From NCBI GenBank assembly GCA_037039925.1, contig JAXRKP010000311.1:208501-272500 (forward strand): a stretch of DNA of 64,000 bases, in the 5' to 3' direction. A program made the translations under genes and the position numbers. Below the pieces are notes generated by a model that searched no databases, was not told where the DNA came from, and worked only from the letters and a program-made list of their open reading frames with translations. This DNA is from Doris montereyensis. Taxonomy: Eukaryota > Mollusca > Gastropoda > Nudibranchia > Dorididae. This document shows, one piece after another, positions 25,386 through 37,224 of the stretch; the first letter of the stretch is position 1; the number at the start of each line of letters is the position of its first letter.

Positions 25386-25757
25386 TTTTTCTTTTTTTAT
25401 TATTTCATTTTACCATTGGCTGGTTTTAAAGGCAGTTTCTTTTCTAGCCTTTTTCTTCTAAAACAATGGAGCATCTTCACGGCCATGTGATTTAGTTTTA
25501 GGAGTTGATTCTAAATGGTTCAAGTCTCAAAGTAGTTGATGTAATTTGAGGTTGATGTTCAATGAAATAATTAGGAAAAAACAGGATCGGTGGCGGAGTT
25601 GATCACAACCGAGACTTGACGACAAGCAAATTGACTTCTCGCAGGTTCCACTGTATTCAGACGAAAAAAAAGGAATCATACACATATTTTCTTACAAAGC
25701 CTTCTCCATGTATTCAAATTCAAACAGTAAAAAGTAACAAGAATGACGTACACTCAC

Positions 25758-25901
25758 TTGTATTGTTAGGCATTAAGTCAAACTTTGGACTTTGGCTTAC
25801 TACTTCAAAGATCAGATTTCTAGTGTCCACGGGTTTCAGCAAATGCATGGATTTCAGGAGCAGCACATCTGTTCAAGTTTGTAAACGCCTTTGTCTGTTA
25901 T
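25758..25901 (-). CDS. TRAPPC10: TRAPPC10 exon
   Basis: It encodes TDKGVYKLEQMC and, after a one-base deletion, LLLKSMHLLKPVDTRNLIFE and VVSQSPKF. This matches human EPGTYTLRQLC..YPIVQYDVYSQEP with identical spacing once the base is restored. The acceptor is AATCACAG and the donor GTGAGT. Its junction with the 27 kb exon is not in phase as read. Confidence 0.82.
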
Positions 25902-26238
25902 CTGTGATTTGAAAAGGAAACCTAGTCAATATAATATGCGTTTCACAGAGAAGAGAAGAAACACAGAGGAAAAGTGGGTATTGCTCACATGAATTATGTA
26001 AAATTTCCTATCATTTTCATTTAAAAAATTCATGCCCTGAAGTGGTTTGAGATAAATCCAACGATAGACAAAACAAAATATTTAATTTGCTTATTTTTAT
26101 TTAGATGCTAGAATTAATATTTGTGATCCATGTGTATGTGGATACACATTTTAAATCTGTTACAGGCTTCTGAAGTAGTTCGTTAATATTATTATATTAA
26201 AACTGAACTTTTTAAAGTGACTTTAAAGAATGAGACAC

Positions 26239-26538
26239 ATCGACGGTGAAAGTCGCAAACAGTGTAAGTCTAAAATTAGTAACATTAACCCCCCGCTTTT
26301 TTAAAATTAGAAGCCTATATGCTTCACCTAGTTAGGATTCAGCAGCATAAGGGAACCAATAGAAACCCCTATAATAACCATACGAGAAATCTGTGTATCC
26401 CTATTGGGTCTAGTTTTTTACGCTTGCAAACCATGTATGTCTGTGAAAAAATAGATCAAAGTGCACAGCATCATTTTCTTTGATTTTCTCAAAACATCCA
26501 AAATTGAACTTACACAGTTTGCGACTTTCACTGTCGAT
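26239..26538. mobile_element. MITE family 1, copy A
   Basis: Terminal inverted repeats of about 30 bp: the left ATCGACGGTGAAAGTCGCAA and the right end, whose reverse complement is ATCGACAGTGAAAGTCGCAA. A diverged full-length copy lies at 43878-44181 in the same orientation. The 300-bp interior is non-coding. It is intronic in TRAPPC10. Confidence 0.85.
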
Positions 26539-26689
26539 ATGTTTTATATCATACATGTACTATACTTTGCCTTCATCTACGTTTTAATGCTCACTATTCC
26601 AATGCTCTGAGATTGTTTTTCTCTCATGATTGTCTTTAAATTAACTAAGCACTTTCACAGTGGATAGCCAGGTGCTATATAAATCAATT

Positions 26690-26830
26690 ATCATTATTAT
26701 TATTATTATCATCATTATTATTATTATTGTGCTTAATTGAGAATTTATAGAGCACATTAATTTCATGGATAAGCTTATTATCATTATCATTAACATCATC
26801 ATCAAAATCAGTAGCAGCAGCAGTAAATAA
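26690..26830. repeat. imperfect TTA/ATC trinucleotide repeats
   Basis: Two ATT/ATC-rich runs flank a fragment containing GAATTTATAGAGCACATTA. Confidence 0.85.
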
Positions 26831-26943
26831 TAAAGTATCAAGTGCCATGATGTCTTTGTTTTCTCTAGTAACGAAAATACATCTCGCCTAAATCTTGAAT
26901 CACCTAGCTTTTGAAATAATTCTACCATGATTTCTTCCGTTAC

Positions 26944-27177
26944 CTTGACAGAGAAAGAGAGGGTGTTTCTGCCCGGCTTAACGTGACGTCACTTTTGCTG
27001 AAACAATGGGAGTAATTCCCCTTTTAACGCTTACATTGCCGTCTGAGGTGTACTGTCAGTCCTCTTCAGGTAATCATGAGACCTGTCGCATACAATTGAA
27101 CATGACGCAATCCTTCCTTTCTGACGCTCAACAGAAGCACGGCATTGAATGATGGACGGCAGTTCTCTCTTTGGAGG
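26944..27177 (-). CDS. TRAPPC10: TRAPPC10 exon
   Basis: The acceptor TTGTCAG leads into PPKRELPSIIQ, then SCSIVCDRSHDYLKRTDSTP, matching human LPALELYEMF..TTGIICRNVHMLLRRQ. Two one-base losses later move the frame to VSVKRGITPIVSA and then SDVTLSRAETPSLSLS (human VALEEGAHVLRCSHVTLEPG). The second loss is a run of four A where five are needed. The donor is GTAACG. Confidence 0.82.
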
Positions 27178-27311
27178 CTGACAAGTAAAAGAAAATAGCA
27201 TGTAGTTGTACTATTTCAAATCAGAATTAAATCAGAGGAATTATACTTTTATTTTATGTTGGGTTCTTGAATCTAAAAAAAATATAGAAAAAGATAAAGG
27301 AAGGATAGAGA

Positions 27312-27858
27312 GCTTGATTCATTGAAATTTACCCACATCCAGTCCATGTGAAGATAGTGATTTGATTTGATTTTACCCACATCAGTCCATGTGAAGACAG
27401 TGGTTTGATTTGAATTTACCCACATCCAGTCCATGTGAAGACAGTGGTTTGATTTGATTTTACCCACATCAGTCCATTTGAAGATAGTGGTTTGATTTGA
27501 TTTTACCTACATCAGTCCATGTGAAGACAGTGGTTTGATTTGATTTTACCACATCCAGTCCATGTGAAGACAGTGGTTTGATTTGATTTTACCCACATCC
27601 AGTCCACGTGAAGACAGTGGTTTGATTTGAATTACCCACATCCAGTCCATGTGAAGACAGTGGTTTGATTTGATTTTACCCACATCCAGTCATGTGAAGA
27701 CAGTGGTTTGATTTGATTTTACCCACATCCAGTCCATGTCAAGACAGTGGTTTGATTTGATTTTACCTACATCCAGTCCATGTGAAGACAGTGGTTTGAT
27801 TTGATTTTACCCACATCCAGTCCATGTGAAGACAGTGGTTTGATTTGATTTTTACATC
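27312..27858 (-). repeat. minisatellite (43-44 bp unit) built from a SINE 3' tail
   Basis: About twelve tandem units contain, on the plus strand, GATTTTACCCACATCCAGTC and CATGTGAAGACAGTGG. The reverse complement GGATGTGGGTAAAATCAAAT is the 3' end of SINE family 1 (compare 1455-1490). Individual units differ by single-base losses. Confidence 0.93.
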
Positions 27859-27979
27859 CTTAGAATGGTTAGAAGACCGGACATCGATATTTTTTTTCCA
27901 AATACTCATAGTTTGAGAGGATCGACCCCATGGATTCCCTTAAATGCATGAATCAATAGTGTATTTAGTGTCAACATAC

Positions 27980-28129
27980 CTGGAAGTTTGCCATATTGCT
28001 GTGAGGAACATAATGTAAGCTTGGTTTGCGTTGATGGGTTCCGACTTTCTGAGACTGGGAGGTGACAAGGCTTTCTTGTTGTTGATAAAATATTCTTTGT
28101 GTGGATTCAGAACAGCTGACAAAGGATAT
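27980..28129 (-). CDS. TRAPPC10: TRAPPC10 exon (diverged)
   Basis: It has good borders (acceptor CGTGACAG, donor CAG/GTATGT) and a length of exactly 50 codons, phase 0 to phase 0. The frame that joins the next exon encodes ISFVSCSESTQRIFYQQQ and ends NMANFQ. This resembles human IVVNVHFSIEKNSYRK and the INFPP block only weakly. A second frame is also open across the exon. Splice borders and position support it more than the sequence similarity does. Confidence 0.62.
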
Positions 28130-28239
28130 CTGTCACGGAATTCAAGCAAAGTTCAAAGGTGAGGTCTCATAATGTCACAACAAAAATGATAGATTATGAA
28201 TAACATACCTTTCAGTTTTCATACATTACCTTTTTTTTC

Positions 28240-28246
28240 GCTTTTT

Positions 28247-28294
<48 letters not shown>
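28240..28294 (+). repeat. (GT)n microsatellite
   Basis: About 22 to 23 GT units (28250-28294), lying about 110 bp upstream of the 28.1 kb exon on the gene's strand. Confidence 0.95.
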
Positions 28295-28296
<2 letters not shown>

Positions 28297-28407
28297 CATG
28301 TGTATGAGGGTATGTGGATGGGGAGGGGCAAGGGCGGTCTATTATTTCTCGGAAAGTTAAACTTTTGTGTTAACTTTTCATGGGTTCCACTCAAAGCAGT
28401 CGACCAT

Positions 28408-30720
28408 TTACATTATGTCATTGTTACATGTAAAATGGATCTCACATAACTTTATGATGTCATTGTCACATGTAAAATGGATCTCACATAACTTTATGTC
28501 ATTGTCACATGTAAAATGGATCTTACATGACTTTATGTTCATTGTCACATGTAAATTGTGACACATGATCTCACATAACATGTAAAATGGATCTCACATG
28601 ACTTTATGTCATTGTCACATGTAAAATGGATCTCACATGACTTTATGTCATTGTCAAATGTAAAATGGATCTCCCATAACTTTATGTCATTGTCACATGT
28701 GGACCTCCCATAAAATGGATCTCACATAACTTTATGTCATTGTCACATGTAAAATGGATCTCACATAACTTTATGTCATTGTCACATGTAAAATGGATCT
28801 CACATGACTTTATGTCATTGTCACATGTAAAATGGATCTCACATGACTTTATGTCATTGTCACATGTAAAATGGACCTCCCATAACTTTATGATGTCATT
28901 GTCACATGTAAAATGGACCTCCCATAACTTTATGATGTCATTGTCACATGTAAAATGGATCTCACATAACTTTATGTCATTGTCACATGTAAAATGGATC
29001 TCATTGTCACATAACATTTTATGTCATTGTCACATGTAAAATGGATCTCACATAACTTTATGTCATTGTCACATGTAAAATGGATCTCACATAACTTTAT
29101 GTCATTGTCACATGTAAAATGGATCTCCATAACTTTATGTCATTGTCACATGTAAAATGGATCTCACATGACTTTATGTCATCGTCACATGTAAAATGGA
29201 TCTTATGTCATTGTGACATGTAAAATGGACATAACATTGTCACATTATGTCATTGTCATATGTAAAATGGATCATTGTCACATAACTTTATGATGTCATT
29301 GTCACATGTAAAATGGACCTCCCATAACTTTATGTCATTGTCATATGTAAAATGGATCTCACATAACTTTATGTCATTGTCACATGTAAAATGGATCTTA
29401 CATAACTTTATGTCATTGTCACATGTAAAATGGATCTCACATAACTTTATGTCATTGTCACATGTAAAATGGATCTCACATATCTTTATGTCATTGTCAC
29501 ATGTAAAATGGATCTCACATAACTTTATGTCATTGTCACATGTAAAATGGATCTCCCATAACTTTATGTCATTGTCACATGTAAAATGGATCTCACATAA
29601 CTTTATGTTATTGTGACATGTAAAATGGATCTCACATGACTTTATGTCATTGTCACATGTAAAATGGATCTCACATAACTTTATGTCATTGTCACATGTA
29701 AAATGGATCTCACATGACTTTATTCATTGTCACATGTAAAATGGATCTCACATGACTTTATGTCATTGTGACATGTAAAATGGATCTCACATGACTTTAT
29801 TCATTGTCACATGTAAAATGGATCTCACATGAAATTGTCACATGTAAAATGGATCTCACATGACTTTATGTCATTGTCACATGTAAAATGGATCTCATGA
29901 CTTTATGTCATGTCACATGTAAAATGGATCTCACATGACTTTATGTCATTGTCACATGTAAAATGGATCTCACATGATGGATCTCACATGACTTTATGTT
30001 TATGTCATTGTCACATGTAAAATAGATCTGACTTTATGTCATTGTCACATGTAAAATGGATCTCACATAACTTTATGTCATTGTCACATGTAAAATGGAT
30101 CTCACATGACTTTATGTCATTGTCACATGTAAAATGGATCTCACATGACTTTATGTCATTGTCACATGTAAAATGGACCTGACATAACTTTATGATGTCA
30201 TTGTCACATGTAAAATGGATCTCACATAAATAATTGTGTAAAATGGAAAAACCTGGAATAGTATTCACATAAATTATTGTCACTGTAAAATGGATTTACT
30301 ATGTCATTGTCACATGTAAAATGATCTCACATAACTTTATGTCATTGTCACATGTAAATGATCTCCCATAACTTTATGTCATTGGAATGGTTGCTTTATG
30401 GTCAATGGATCTCACATCACTTTAAGATTTCATATGTAAAATGGACTCTCATCACATGTAAAATGGACCTCCCATAACTTTATGTCATTGTCATAGTAAA
30501 AGTCTTGTCCAATAGGACTTTATGTCATTGTCACATGTAAAATGGACTTTACATTGCCTGATGGATGCTCTTTATGTCATTTCAAGTAAATGGATTCTTT
30601 GTCATTGTCACATGATGGATCTCCCATAACTTTATGTCATTGTCACAGCAAAATGGATCTCAAAACTTGACATGTAAAATGGATCTCACATGACTTTATG
30701 TCATTGTCACATGTAAAAGT
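28408..30720 (+). repeat. 39-bp satellite array, about 2.3 kb
   Basis: Roughly 55-60 tandem copies of a unit containing CTTTATGTCATTGTCACATG and TAAAATGGATCTCACATAA. The array is regular between about 28.4 and 30.2 kb and degrades to the right. Since 39 is divisible by three, runs of intact units read as a repeated 13-residue peptide (MSLSHVKWISHNF). Frame shifts between blocks show this is not selected coding sequence. It occupies the TRAPPC10 intron in which an expected exon is missing. Confidence 0.96.
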
Positions 30721-31019
30721 CATAAATTTTCACATGTAAAATGTCTTCATTTCTATGTGCTTTATTCATTGAAAAGTATTGCAGCCAGAACATATACCAA
30801 AGGATTATATTTCACATGACTTTATGTCATTGTCACATTTAAAGTGGACTGGATGTCATGAGACTGAATTGATTGTCACATAACGGATCTCACCCCCCCC
30901 TCCCTTCCCCCACCACAAAAAGAAACAACCCCCCAACCTAACATTAAATATTGGATGAAAGAGCAAAAGTCAATCTCCTGCTGTAATACCAAAGATTATA
31001 CTAATGTATGGATTTTGCT

Positions 31020-31260
31020 ACAAGACATGTCCTTCAGTGGAACCCACAGGGGAAAGAGGATTGGAACCCACAGGGGAAGAGGGGGTAGACCACGAAGAAC
31101 CTAGAGAAGGCTAGTGGAGGATGACTTGAAGAGAGGAGGTCTTTTGTGGAAGGACTTATCAATCAAGAGTTTCCCAAGATAGGAACAAGTGGAAGTCTGC
31201 TGTTCGTGGCCTATATGCCAGTATGGGGTGAAAAGGCAATGATGATGATGATGATGATTT
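31020..31260 (+). mobile_element. LINE 3' end, copy B
   Basis: Plus-strand fragments resemble a LINE C-terminus: a WNPQGK-like duplicated segment at 31030-31090 and then DRNKWK-like codons at about 31165-31200, followed by a GAT tail (31238-31256). It parallels 18985-19260. A duplicated GGAACCCACAGGGGAA (31038 and 31061) interrupts it. Confidence 0.65.
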
Positions 31261-31799
31261 TGGTATGCTTTTATTTGACCGAATGGAACTATATTTCTTT
31301 GCACGAATCGGTTTAACTAGCGGGTAAGACTAAATCCACCAGGTATCAATGCATCAAATCACCAAATGTGGACGAAATAAATAATTGAAAAGGAGAGCAC
31401 AAGAATCAATTTTTCGACAAGGATTTAGTTCTAGATTAGGAAAAAGATCCCGTGACAAAATTTTAATCATTTTATTTTATTTCAATCAATACAATGCAAG
31501 TCAAAATGCATGAACAGTTTATTCAAGTACTGTTTTTATTCAGAACTGATGTTATGTTGGGTATCCATGATTATGAAGATTTATTTTAGTCAATTTGTTT
31601 ATGGTATTGGTATATGTAAATATTTACATACAACGTTACCATATCATATCTATTATTAATATGACATTGTGATTTCATCTTCACAGTTATTCAGTATGAT
31701 CTTCTTGATTTCATGATGATGTCAACCTCATTTCACTCCTAACTAGAATTAAGGTAATCCCATTTAAATCAATTCAATCTAAATCAAATGCTTAAGTTT
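31261..31799 (-). other. TRAPPC10 intron, searched for the missing exon
   Basis: I looked on the minus strand for the segment expected between the exons at 32.2 and 28.1 kb (human VVHVGGVLCVEITMYS region) and found no convincing match with splice borders. AT-rich, otherwise featureless. Confidence 0.45.
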
Positions 31800-32115
31800 A
31801 TTTGACGTGACTATAAACTCGATAGTCCAGACGCAAGGTGCCAGCCTCTCAACCAAAAGGTTGTGGGCTCAAGCCCTAATGGTTGAAAAATTTTCTTGAG
31901 TTTTCTTGGGTAAAACCTACTCCCTGTTCCAGGAAGGTGAATCGACACCAAGTCCCATCAGAGACGGACAATAAAAGGAGGTCCTGTGTGCAGATCACAA
32001 CACTCTGTGCACATTTAAGATCCCTTGGCTGGTTACAGGCTGGCAAAATAGAAAAAAAAGTCCTCCCAAAACCCCCAAGATCACCTTAGTTGTGGATGTA
32101 GGTGAAATGAAATGA
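31800..32115 (+). repeat. tRNA-derived SINE, family 1
   Basis: Head with GGTTGTGGGCTCAAGCCC, core AGACGGACAATAAAAGGAGG and TCTGTGCACATTTAAGATCC, 3' end GTTGTGGATGTAGGTGAAAT with a GAAAT tail. It ends about 50 bp before a TRAPPC10 donor site. Confidence 0.85.
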
Positions 32116-32163
32116 AATGATGACATTGACAGTATACAAAGAGTGAATAAATATTTCAGGCAC

Positions 32164-32234
32164 CTGATACTTCCTGAAGCGTTTTCTCCGTTTCCTTAAA
32201 GTATTTTTCCTTGACTTGAGATGAAAGATGAAGA
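32164..32234 (-). CDS. TRAPPC10: TRAPPC10 exon
   Basis: From acceptor GCCTGCAG it encodes LHLSSQVKEKYFKETEKTLQ and EVS, matching human SDHHLTEEERKHFCQEILDFAS. Its entry phase completes the AA left by the 34.0 kb exon. It exits at phase 1 with donor GTGCCT. Intact. Confidence 0.85.
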
Positions 32235-32554
32235 CTGCAGGCAATATGACATGCTGTTTTCACATATCTAATTTGAAGATGACAAATTTCATGATTCTTG
32301 TAAATAGTGGTGATGAGGTTACTAAGTGCAAATTGTTAACACATATATTTCCTGATTAAATTAAGATGACCAGAAAGTGGATGAGATCTATTGCTTTCTT
32401 GTTTTAACTTTGAGAAAATCTTTTCACACTTATAATATTCACCCTTGATAGGGAAATATAAGAACTATTGCTGCACATTGAGAAGTTGACCTTTCCTTCA
32501 TTTGGACATTAAAATTAGAATAACAAAAAATAAATTTAATTAGTATAACCTAAA

Positions 32555-32760
32555 AACTGTGGTGTTGATGATCTAGTGGTTAGGTTGTCATACTTGGGAT
32601 CATGAAGTCGTTGTATTGTTTGGGAAAGACACTAAACTGGTTTTGAGCTTGGGATCTAGACTAGTGTTTAAGCCCCCGGGAGGTAATTAATATCACCCAT
32701 TCCGTTTTGCTCTATAAAAATCGGGACAGACTCCAGATGGGCCATAATGAAGGAACTATC
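32555..32760 (+). repeat. tRNA-derived SINE, family 2
   Basis: Head GTTGATGATCTAGTGGTTAG, then GGGATCATGAAGTC, TTTGGGAAAGACAC and a 3' part AAATCGGGACAGACTCC ending GGCCATAATG. Compare 25100-25385. Confidence 0.78.
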
Positions 32761-32984
32761 CTACACTTTAAAAACAATATGCAGTGTCAAGGGCAGACGC
32801 AATTTTGTTTATCATGAAACAATGACAACGGGAAAAAATTACTAACAAAACAGCTGAACACACTATATTGTGTTCTAGCATTACGGTGACTGGCAAGGCC
32901 ATCAATCTCCATTTATAGACAAATGTCATGACAGTGATAAATAAAACATTTATTGTAAAAACAATACTTCATCTTAGTTGAAGA

Positions 32985-33045
32985 TGTTGGGAAGGATGGA
33001 TGGGGGGATGGGGGGGGAGAGTTTAAGTGGGAGGGGGGGGGGCAC
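32985..33045 (+). other. G-rich tract, possible G-quadruplex
   Basis: GGGGGGATGGGGGGGGAGAG and, 20 bp on, a run of ten G give at least four G tracts within 60 bp. In the TRAPPC10 transcript it would be C-rich. Confidence 0.6.
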
Positions 33046-33997
33046 CTGGACTGGCGAGTTTTGGACCAAAAGATTGATTTTCTGTTCTTTGCATATTTGG
33101 GTAGAATGATCATTTATCTACAAGTTCATGGCAGAAAAATGTCCATATGACGTATAATTTTTTTTTACAAAATATTTTATATGTAAGGGTAGGTAAAAAC
33201 AATGAAAATTTTGATATATGTAAAGTTTTTGAGAATTTCTTTTTTTTTTTGTAGTAAAAGTGCCGTTTTTGTACATTCACGATATATAGTATTTTCAAAA
33301 ATTCATTAAAAAAAAAAACCTATCCAAAATATCGAAAGAATCCGACATCACTCTTTAGATATTGAATGGAAAAGACGATCTGCACAGGTTTTGAGTGATT
33401 TTATTCATAACTAAGGGAGGAGATGGATTTTGAATATTGAGTCAAAATCAAGATGGTGGCCATTTCTATGGCAACCAAGGATGCTACAAACTTTTCAATG
33501 ATATAGGATGACTGTATTTTGACAGTTACTCATGTACATACTAAAAGCAAAAACCTAAATACAAAAGCAAAAAAATCACTTCAGGTGCCACCCCCCCACC
33601 CCCCTAAACGTTAATAACGATTTGTTCTTTCCTGTTTTTTTTACACAATTATAATCGTATTCCTAAACTTAGAGGAGTAATTTGTAAGAGGAATCATTTT
33701 CCATCTCAATGAATTTATTAATCAACCATCAACAAATCTATTACTTACTCGGTAAAATCAAATGGAGTATAATCTTTATCACAGCCATTGAACCATAACA
33801 TCATGTAAGAATGTCCTATAAACTCAATACATGCTAATATCACATCACGGCTTCATATTAACAACCTAAACTGATAACAAAATTGTTTCTTAAATCCAAT
33901 ACCTGCATATTATCAAAGATTTCTGAGAGAACTAATTGTTCTGTGTGTTTTTTTCTTTTTTTAATTACCATGATGTAAACATTCTTGACTTTCTTAC
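33046..33997 (-). other. TRAPPC10 intron
   Basis: AT-rich, with poly-A/T runs and a C-rich spot at 33588-33605. No exon recognised. Confidence 0.55.
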
Positions 33998-34134
33998 TTG
34001 CTTGGTACACCCAGTACTTTCTGACATTTTGCCAACTCTTGTATGGTCCCGTCTGCCAGTTGATGCCAGCCCTCTTTTTGGTACATGCCGATAGCGTCCA
34101 ACAGAAAACTCTCGGCTTTGTCCGGTTCTCCAAT
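33998..34134 (-). CDS. TRAPPC10: TRAPPC10 exon
   Basis: It encodes IGEPDKAESFLLDAIGMYQK, EGWHQLADGTIQELAKCQ and KVLGVPS, one of the best matches in the gene (human APQKAEIYLQGALKNYLAEG..KQLAECQKHLG). The acceptor used is GGAAG, 5 bp inside a nearer-consensus ACTATAG, because only that choice keeps phase 0 with the previous exon. The donor is GTAAGA. Intact. Confidence 0.93.
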
Positions 34135-34503
34135 CTTCCTATAGTGGCAAAGTGGCAACAATTTGTTGAAAAAGGATGTGACTGAAAATGCATTTTGTTT
34201 CAGTGTTTTTCAATTTTTCAATTTTCTTGTGGTCGATTGAGATTTACATAGAGTTATAAATAAATTGCAGTTCACCGAAAGAAGCTGAGCTTTTCAATCC
34301 AAATCTAGATAAACAAATGCATTTCTAAAATTAAACATTTATTGCCTGCACAAAAGAAAGAGAAAGAAAATAAAACAAGATTTTCAAAATATTTCCGCTC
34401 CTCAGACGATTTCTTTTTAAAACTTCAACACATTTACCATAATTTTATCTAGTTAATGAAAAATAAATTGATCGTAACAAGTCTATTACAGAAGGTAAAC
34501 TAC

Positions 34504-34599
34504 GAACATGTAAAATTCAGCAATTTCTTTGCCTATCATCCTGGATGAGCGATATCGTCCTATGTACTTGTAGGTTCCCATAGCTTGTTCACACATTTC
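34504..34599 (-). CDS. TRAPPC10: TRAPPC10 exon
   Basis: Exactly 32 codons: EMCEQAMGTYKYIGRYRSSR and MIGKEIAEFYMF. It matches human ATIEMYTSIGRIRSAKFVGKDLAEFYM. The acceptor is TCTTCAG and the donor GTAGTT, phase 0 to phase 0. Intact. Confidence 0.93.
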
Positions 34600-34609
34600 C
34601 TGAAGAGTA

Positions 34610-35829
34610 AAGAAATTAATTAATTTCAATATCAAATTCAGGATAAAATCAAAGTCTTACACTTTAAACTCCTCTAGCCTGGCACAATGAGACAGAGGCT
34701 CAGTTGAATGAAGAAGACTAAGTATGAATGTATAAATGAAATACATATTTTGTAATATAATACATTGTGATGTATCATTGCAATGTATTTAATTATTAAA
34801 AACAGTCAATTGGAAATTAAAGTTCTTTCCCAGTCAGAGTCAAATTAATATTTTGAAATCAAGTTAACAACATAAATGTTTAAATGATTTCTCCGCTTTC
34901 TTTGATTACTACGTCCCCCAATGATAAAACAAAATTTGAACCTTTGCACCTCTGACTTTTCTGTCTTTCTCAAAGTTCTGAGAATATGCATTCATGACAA
35001 CTCCCTTTTGGCCCGGTGATAACCTTTGTAAATAATTCAATGAATGTCACCATCTGGTGATAATTGCGTACTCAATGATTAATAGATTCACCTTTAACCT
35101 TTAAAAAAATACGAAACAACAGCTTTGCCAGTTTTCTAGGTGGAATAATATGTATTAAATGCTACAACAACAATAAAAAAAAAAAAGAATAAACATAGCA
35201 AAAGTAAAACTGAAACGTATCAATTATTCTCATTAAGGCTGAAACACTCATTAGAGGCTGAAAAAAGCTGAAACTGTGTCAATTATTCTCATTACTAAAT
35301 AATGTCTTTTGAAGGACTCTGGAGTAAAACGTCAATAATTAGATTGCCTTAATTTATCCATGGGCCCGGTTCACTTGAGGCTAGAAAAGAAGTTAAGAAA
35401 TAATACAATAGACCATGTAATTGAAGGGGACATTGCAATAGTGTGCCTAAGTCACAATTACGTCATTTAGAGAAAAATGCCAAAAAATCATAGACTTTGG
35501 CACTGTTGGTTCTGGGAATTCCAAGTTTCAAACGGCTGTAAACATGATATATTTTATTTTCATCATATCACTTTCACACTTTTCAGGAAGCATGTTTTCA
35601 TTTTATTCCCTAGGATTATCTCTCTATCTCATTTTTCAGAAAATGGACATAGGCACACTCGATTGTTCATCATTGACAAAATCTTTACATTATGATCTTG
35701 GAAATGCAAATTCCACCCATGAAATTTAAAATCTTCAAGATATGTTAAACCTTTTGTGTTTACATTGCCGGGACCATCTTGGTCTATATATTCAACTTCC
35801 TCTCCTCTGTGGCAACCTGGTTTGTTTAC
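34610..35829 (-). other. TRAPPC10 intron
   Basis: AT-rich intron. Around 35210-35300 a short segment (CAATTATTCTCATTA with GCTGAAAC) is repeated twice. No exon recognised. Confidence 0.5.
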
Positions 35830-35933
35830 ATTTTCTGACTTCCTGCCAGCTGATCTTGCATCAGTTTTCAACTTTTGCGCTAGTTCACTCAAAAGGTCAC
35901 GTGAGGCTGCCCTCTGATCTCTCTTCTTGAATT
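35830..35933 (-). CDS. TRAPPC10: probable TRAPPC10 exon
   Basis: The acceptor GAATAG is followed by EFKKRDQRAASRDLLSELAQ, then KLKTDARSAGRKSEN and donor GTAAAC. The position fits the human segment SPYKKLKEALSSVEAFEKHY, but similarity is low. Phase is the main support: it enters at phase 1 as the 36.7 kb exon requires and leaves at phase 0 as the 34.5 kb exon requires. The frame stays open beyond the donor, so the true end could differ. Confidence 0.5.
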
Positions 35934-36204
35934 CTATTCTAAATTCAGTACAATGACGTCATTTATTGGGACCAATGAGAGCAACTAAAATAAGAGGTGA
36001 AAGACTTGTCGGTTTGAACAATGTGGACCTACATTGGCAACTGTCAGTTTCTGTCGGTTTAAACCTTCAGTAGGGTTTATGCGCTTGTCACTTTTAATTG
36101 GTTTAAATGCTAAAGGGTTAAACGCACAGTGGTATGAAAAACCAGTCCGCCCTGGGCGGCTCCATCAATGACGGTTCTGAACAGAACTCAAAGTAACCCT
36201 CCCT

Positions 36205-36590
<386 letters not shown>

Positions 36591-36674
36591 CTGTTCATAG
36601 CGTTAAGGCCGTATATGTCACAAGGCAGGAAGCAGATAAATGAGATGAGCAGAGGGTGGTCTCACTAGTCTCAC

Positions 36675-36789
36675 CGAGGCTCTCTTCATGGATGCCCATG
36701 CCGGACACCAGGTCAACCACTAGGCTCAGCTGTTCCGATGACGGCACCAAGCCAGGCATCAAGCTACACAAATTGCCCAGTTGTTGCAG
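36675..36789 (-). CDS. TRAPPC10: TRAPPC10 exon
   Basis: It encodes LQQLGNLCSLMPGLVPSSEQ and LSLVVDLVSGMG, matching human LKSLGYLCGLVSEKGPNSEDLNRTVDLLAGLG. The acceptor is CTGTTACAG and the donor GTGAGA. Phase 0 in, phase 1 out. Intact. Confidence 0.93.
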
Positions 36790-36864
36790 CTGTAACAGGA
36801 AGTGGAAATCATGCTTATAGATGAGTCACAATCTTTATCATTCTTATATTTAAAAAAAAAGAGG

Positions 36865-36990
36865 TAAAGTTACTTTTTAAAGGCCATAATGGACCATAGA
36901 GCCGGAGCTTATCCCGATTTCTATAGCATGAAGCGGAACAGGTTCTTATACTTAGCCAAAAATAAAAATGTTTAAAGAAAGAATTTATGG
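36865..36990 (-). repeat. SINE family 2, 3' fragment
   Basis: The plus-strand GGCCATAATGGACCATAGAG followed by TCCCGATTTCTATAGCATG is the reverse of the 3' part of the copy at 32555-32760. Confidence 0.6.
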
Positions 36991-37224
36991 AGGTCTAGTA
37001 TAAAAGTCTATTGTGCCGATGAGCTTAACCTTAATTCAATTATAGTATGATCACTATTATTGTTCTTGTTATTATTGTTTTTATTACTGTCATTACTGGG
37101 GCTATTATTTCCTATAAGCTGTCTTGTTTGATCACTGACTTGAAGTGAAAATGAATTGAACCGTCAACCGTTTCTCAGCTTCTCGTCTGTAGCGGACGCC
37201 AGATTTGGCCTTGGTGCCTAACTC

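Noticed and set aside
28682..30283. Repeated 13-residue peptide ORFs (SLSHVKWISHNFM-like), which at first look like a repeat protein
   Set aside because: They are the 39-bp satellite. Frame breaks between blocks, both strands open and no start or splice context.
28408..30720. Possible CRISPR array
   Set aside because: Units are directly adjacent without unique spacers, and the DNA is eukaryotic.
35952..35959. TGACGTCA, a perfect CRE-like palindrome
   Set aside because: It lies inside a TRAPPC10 intron with no first exon nearby; an eight-base match alone is weak.
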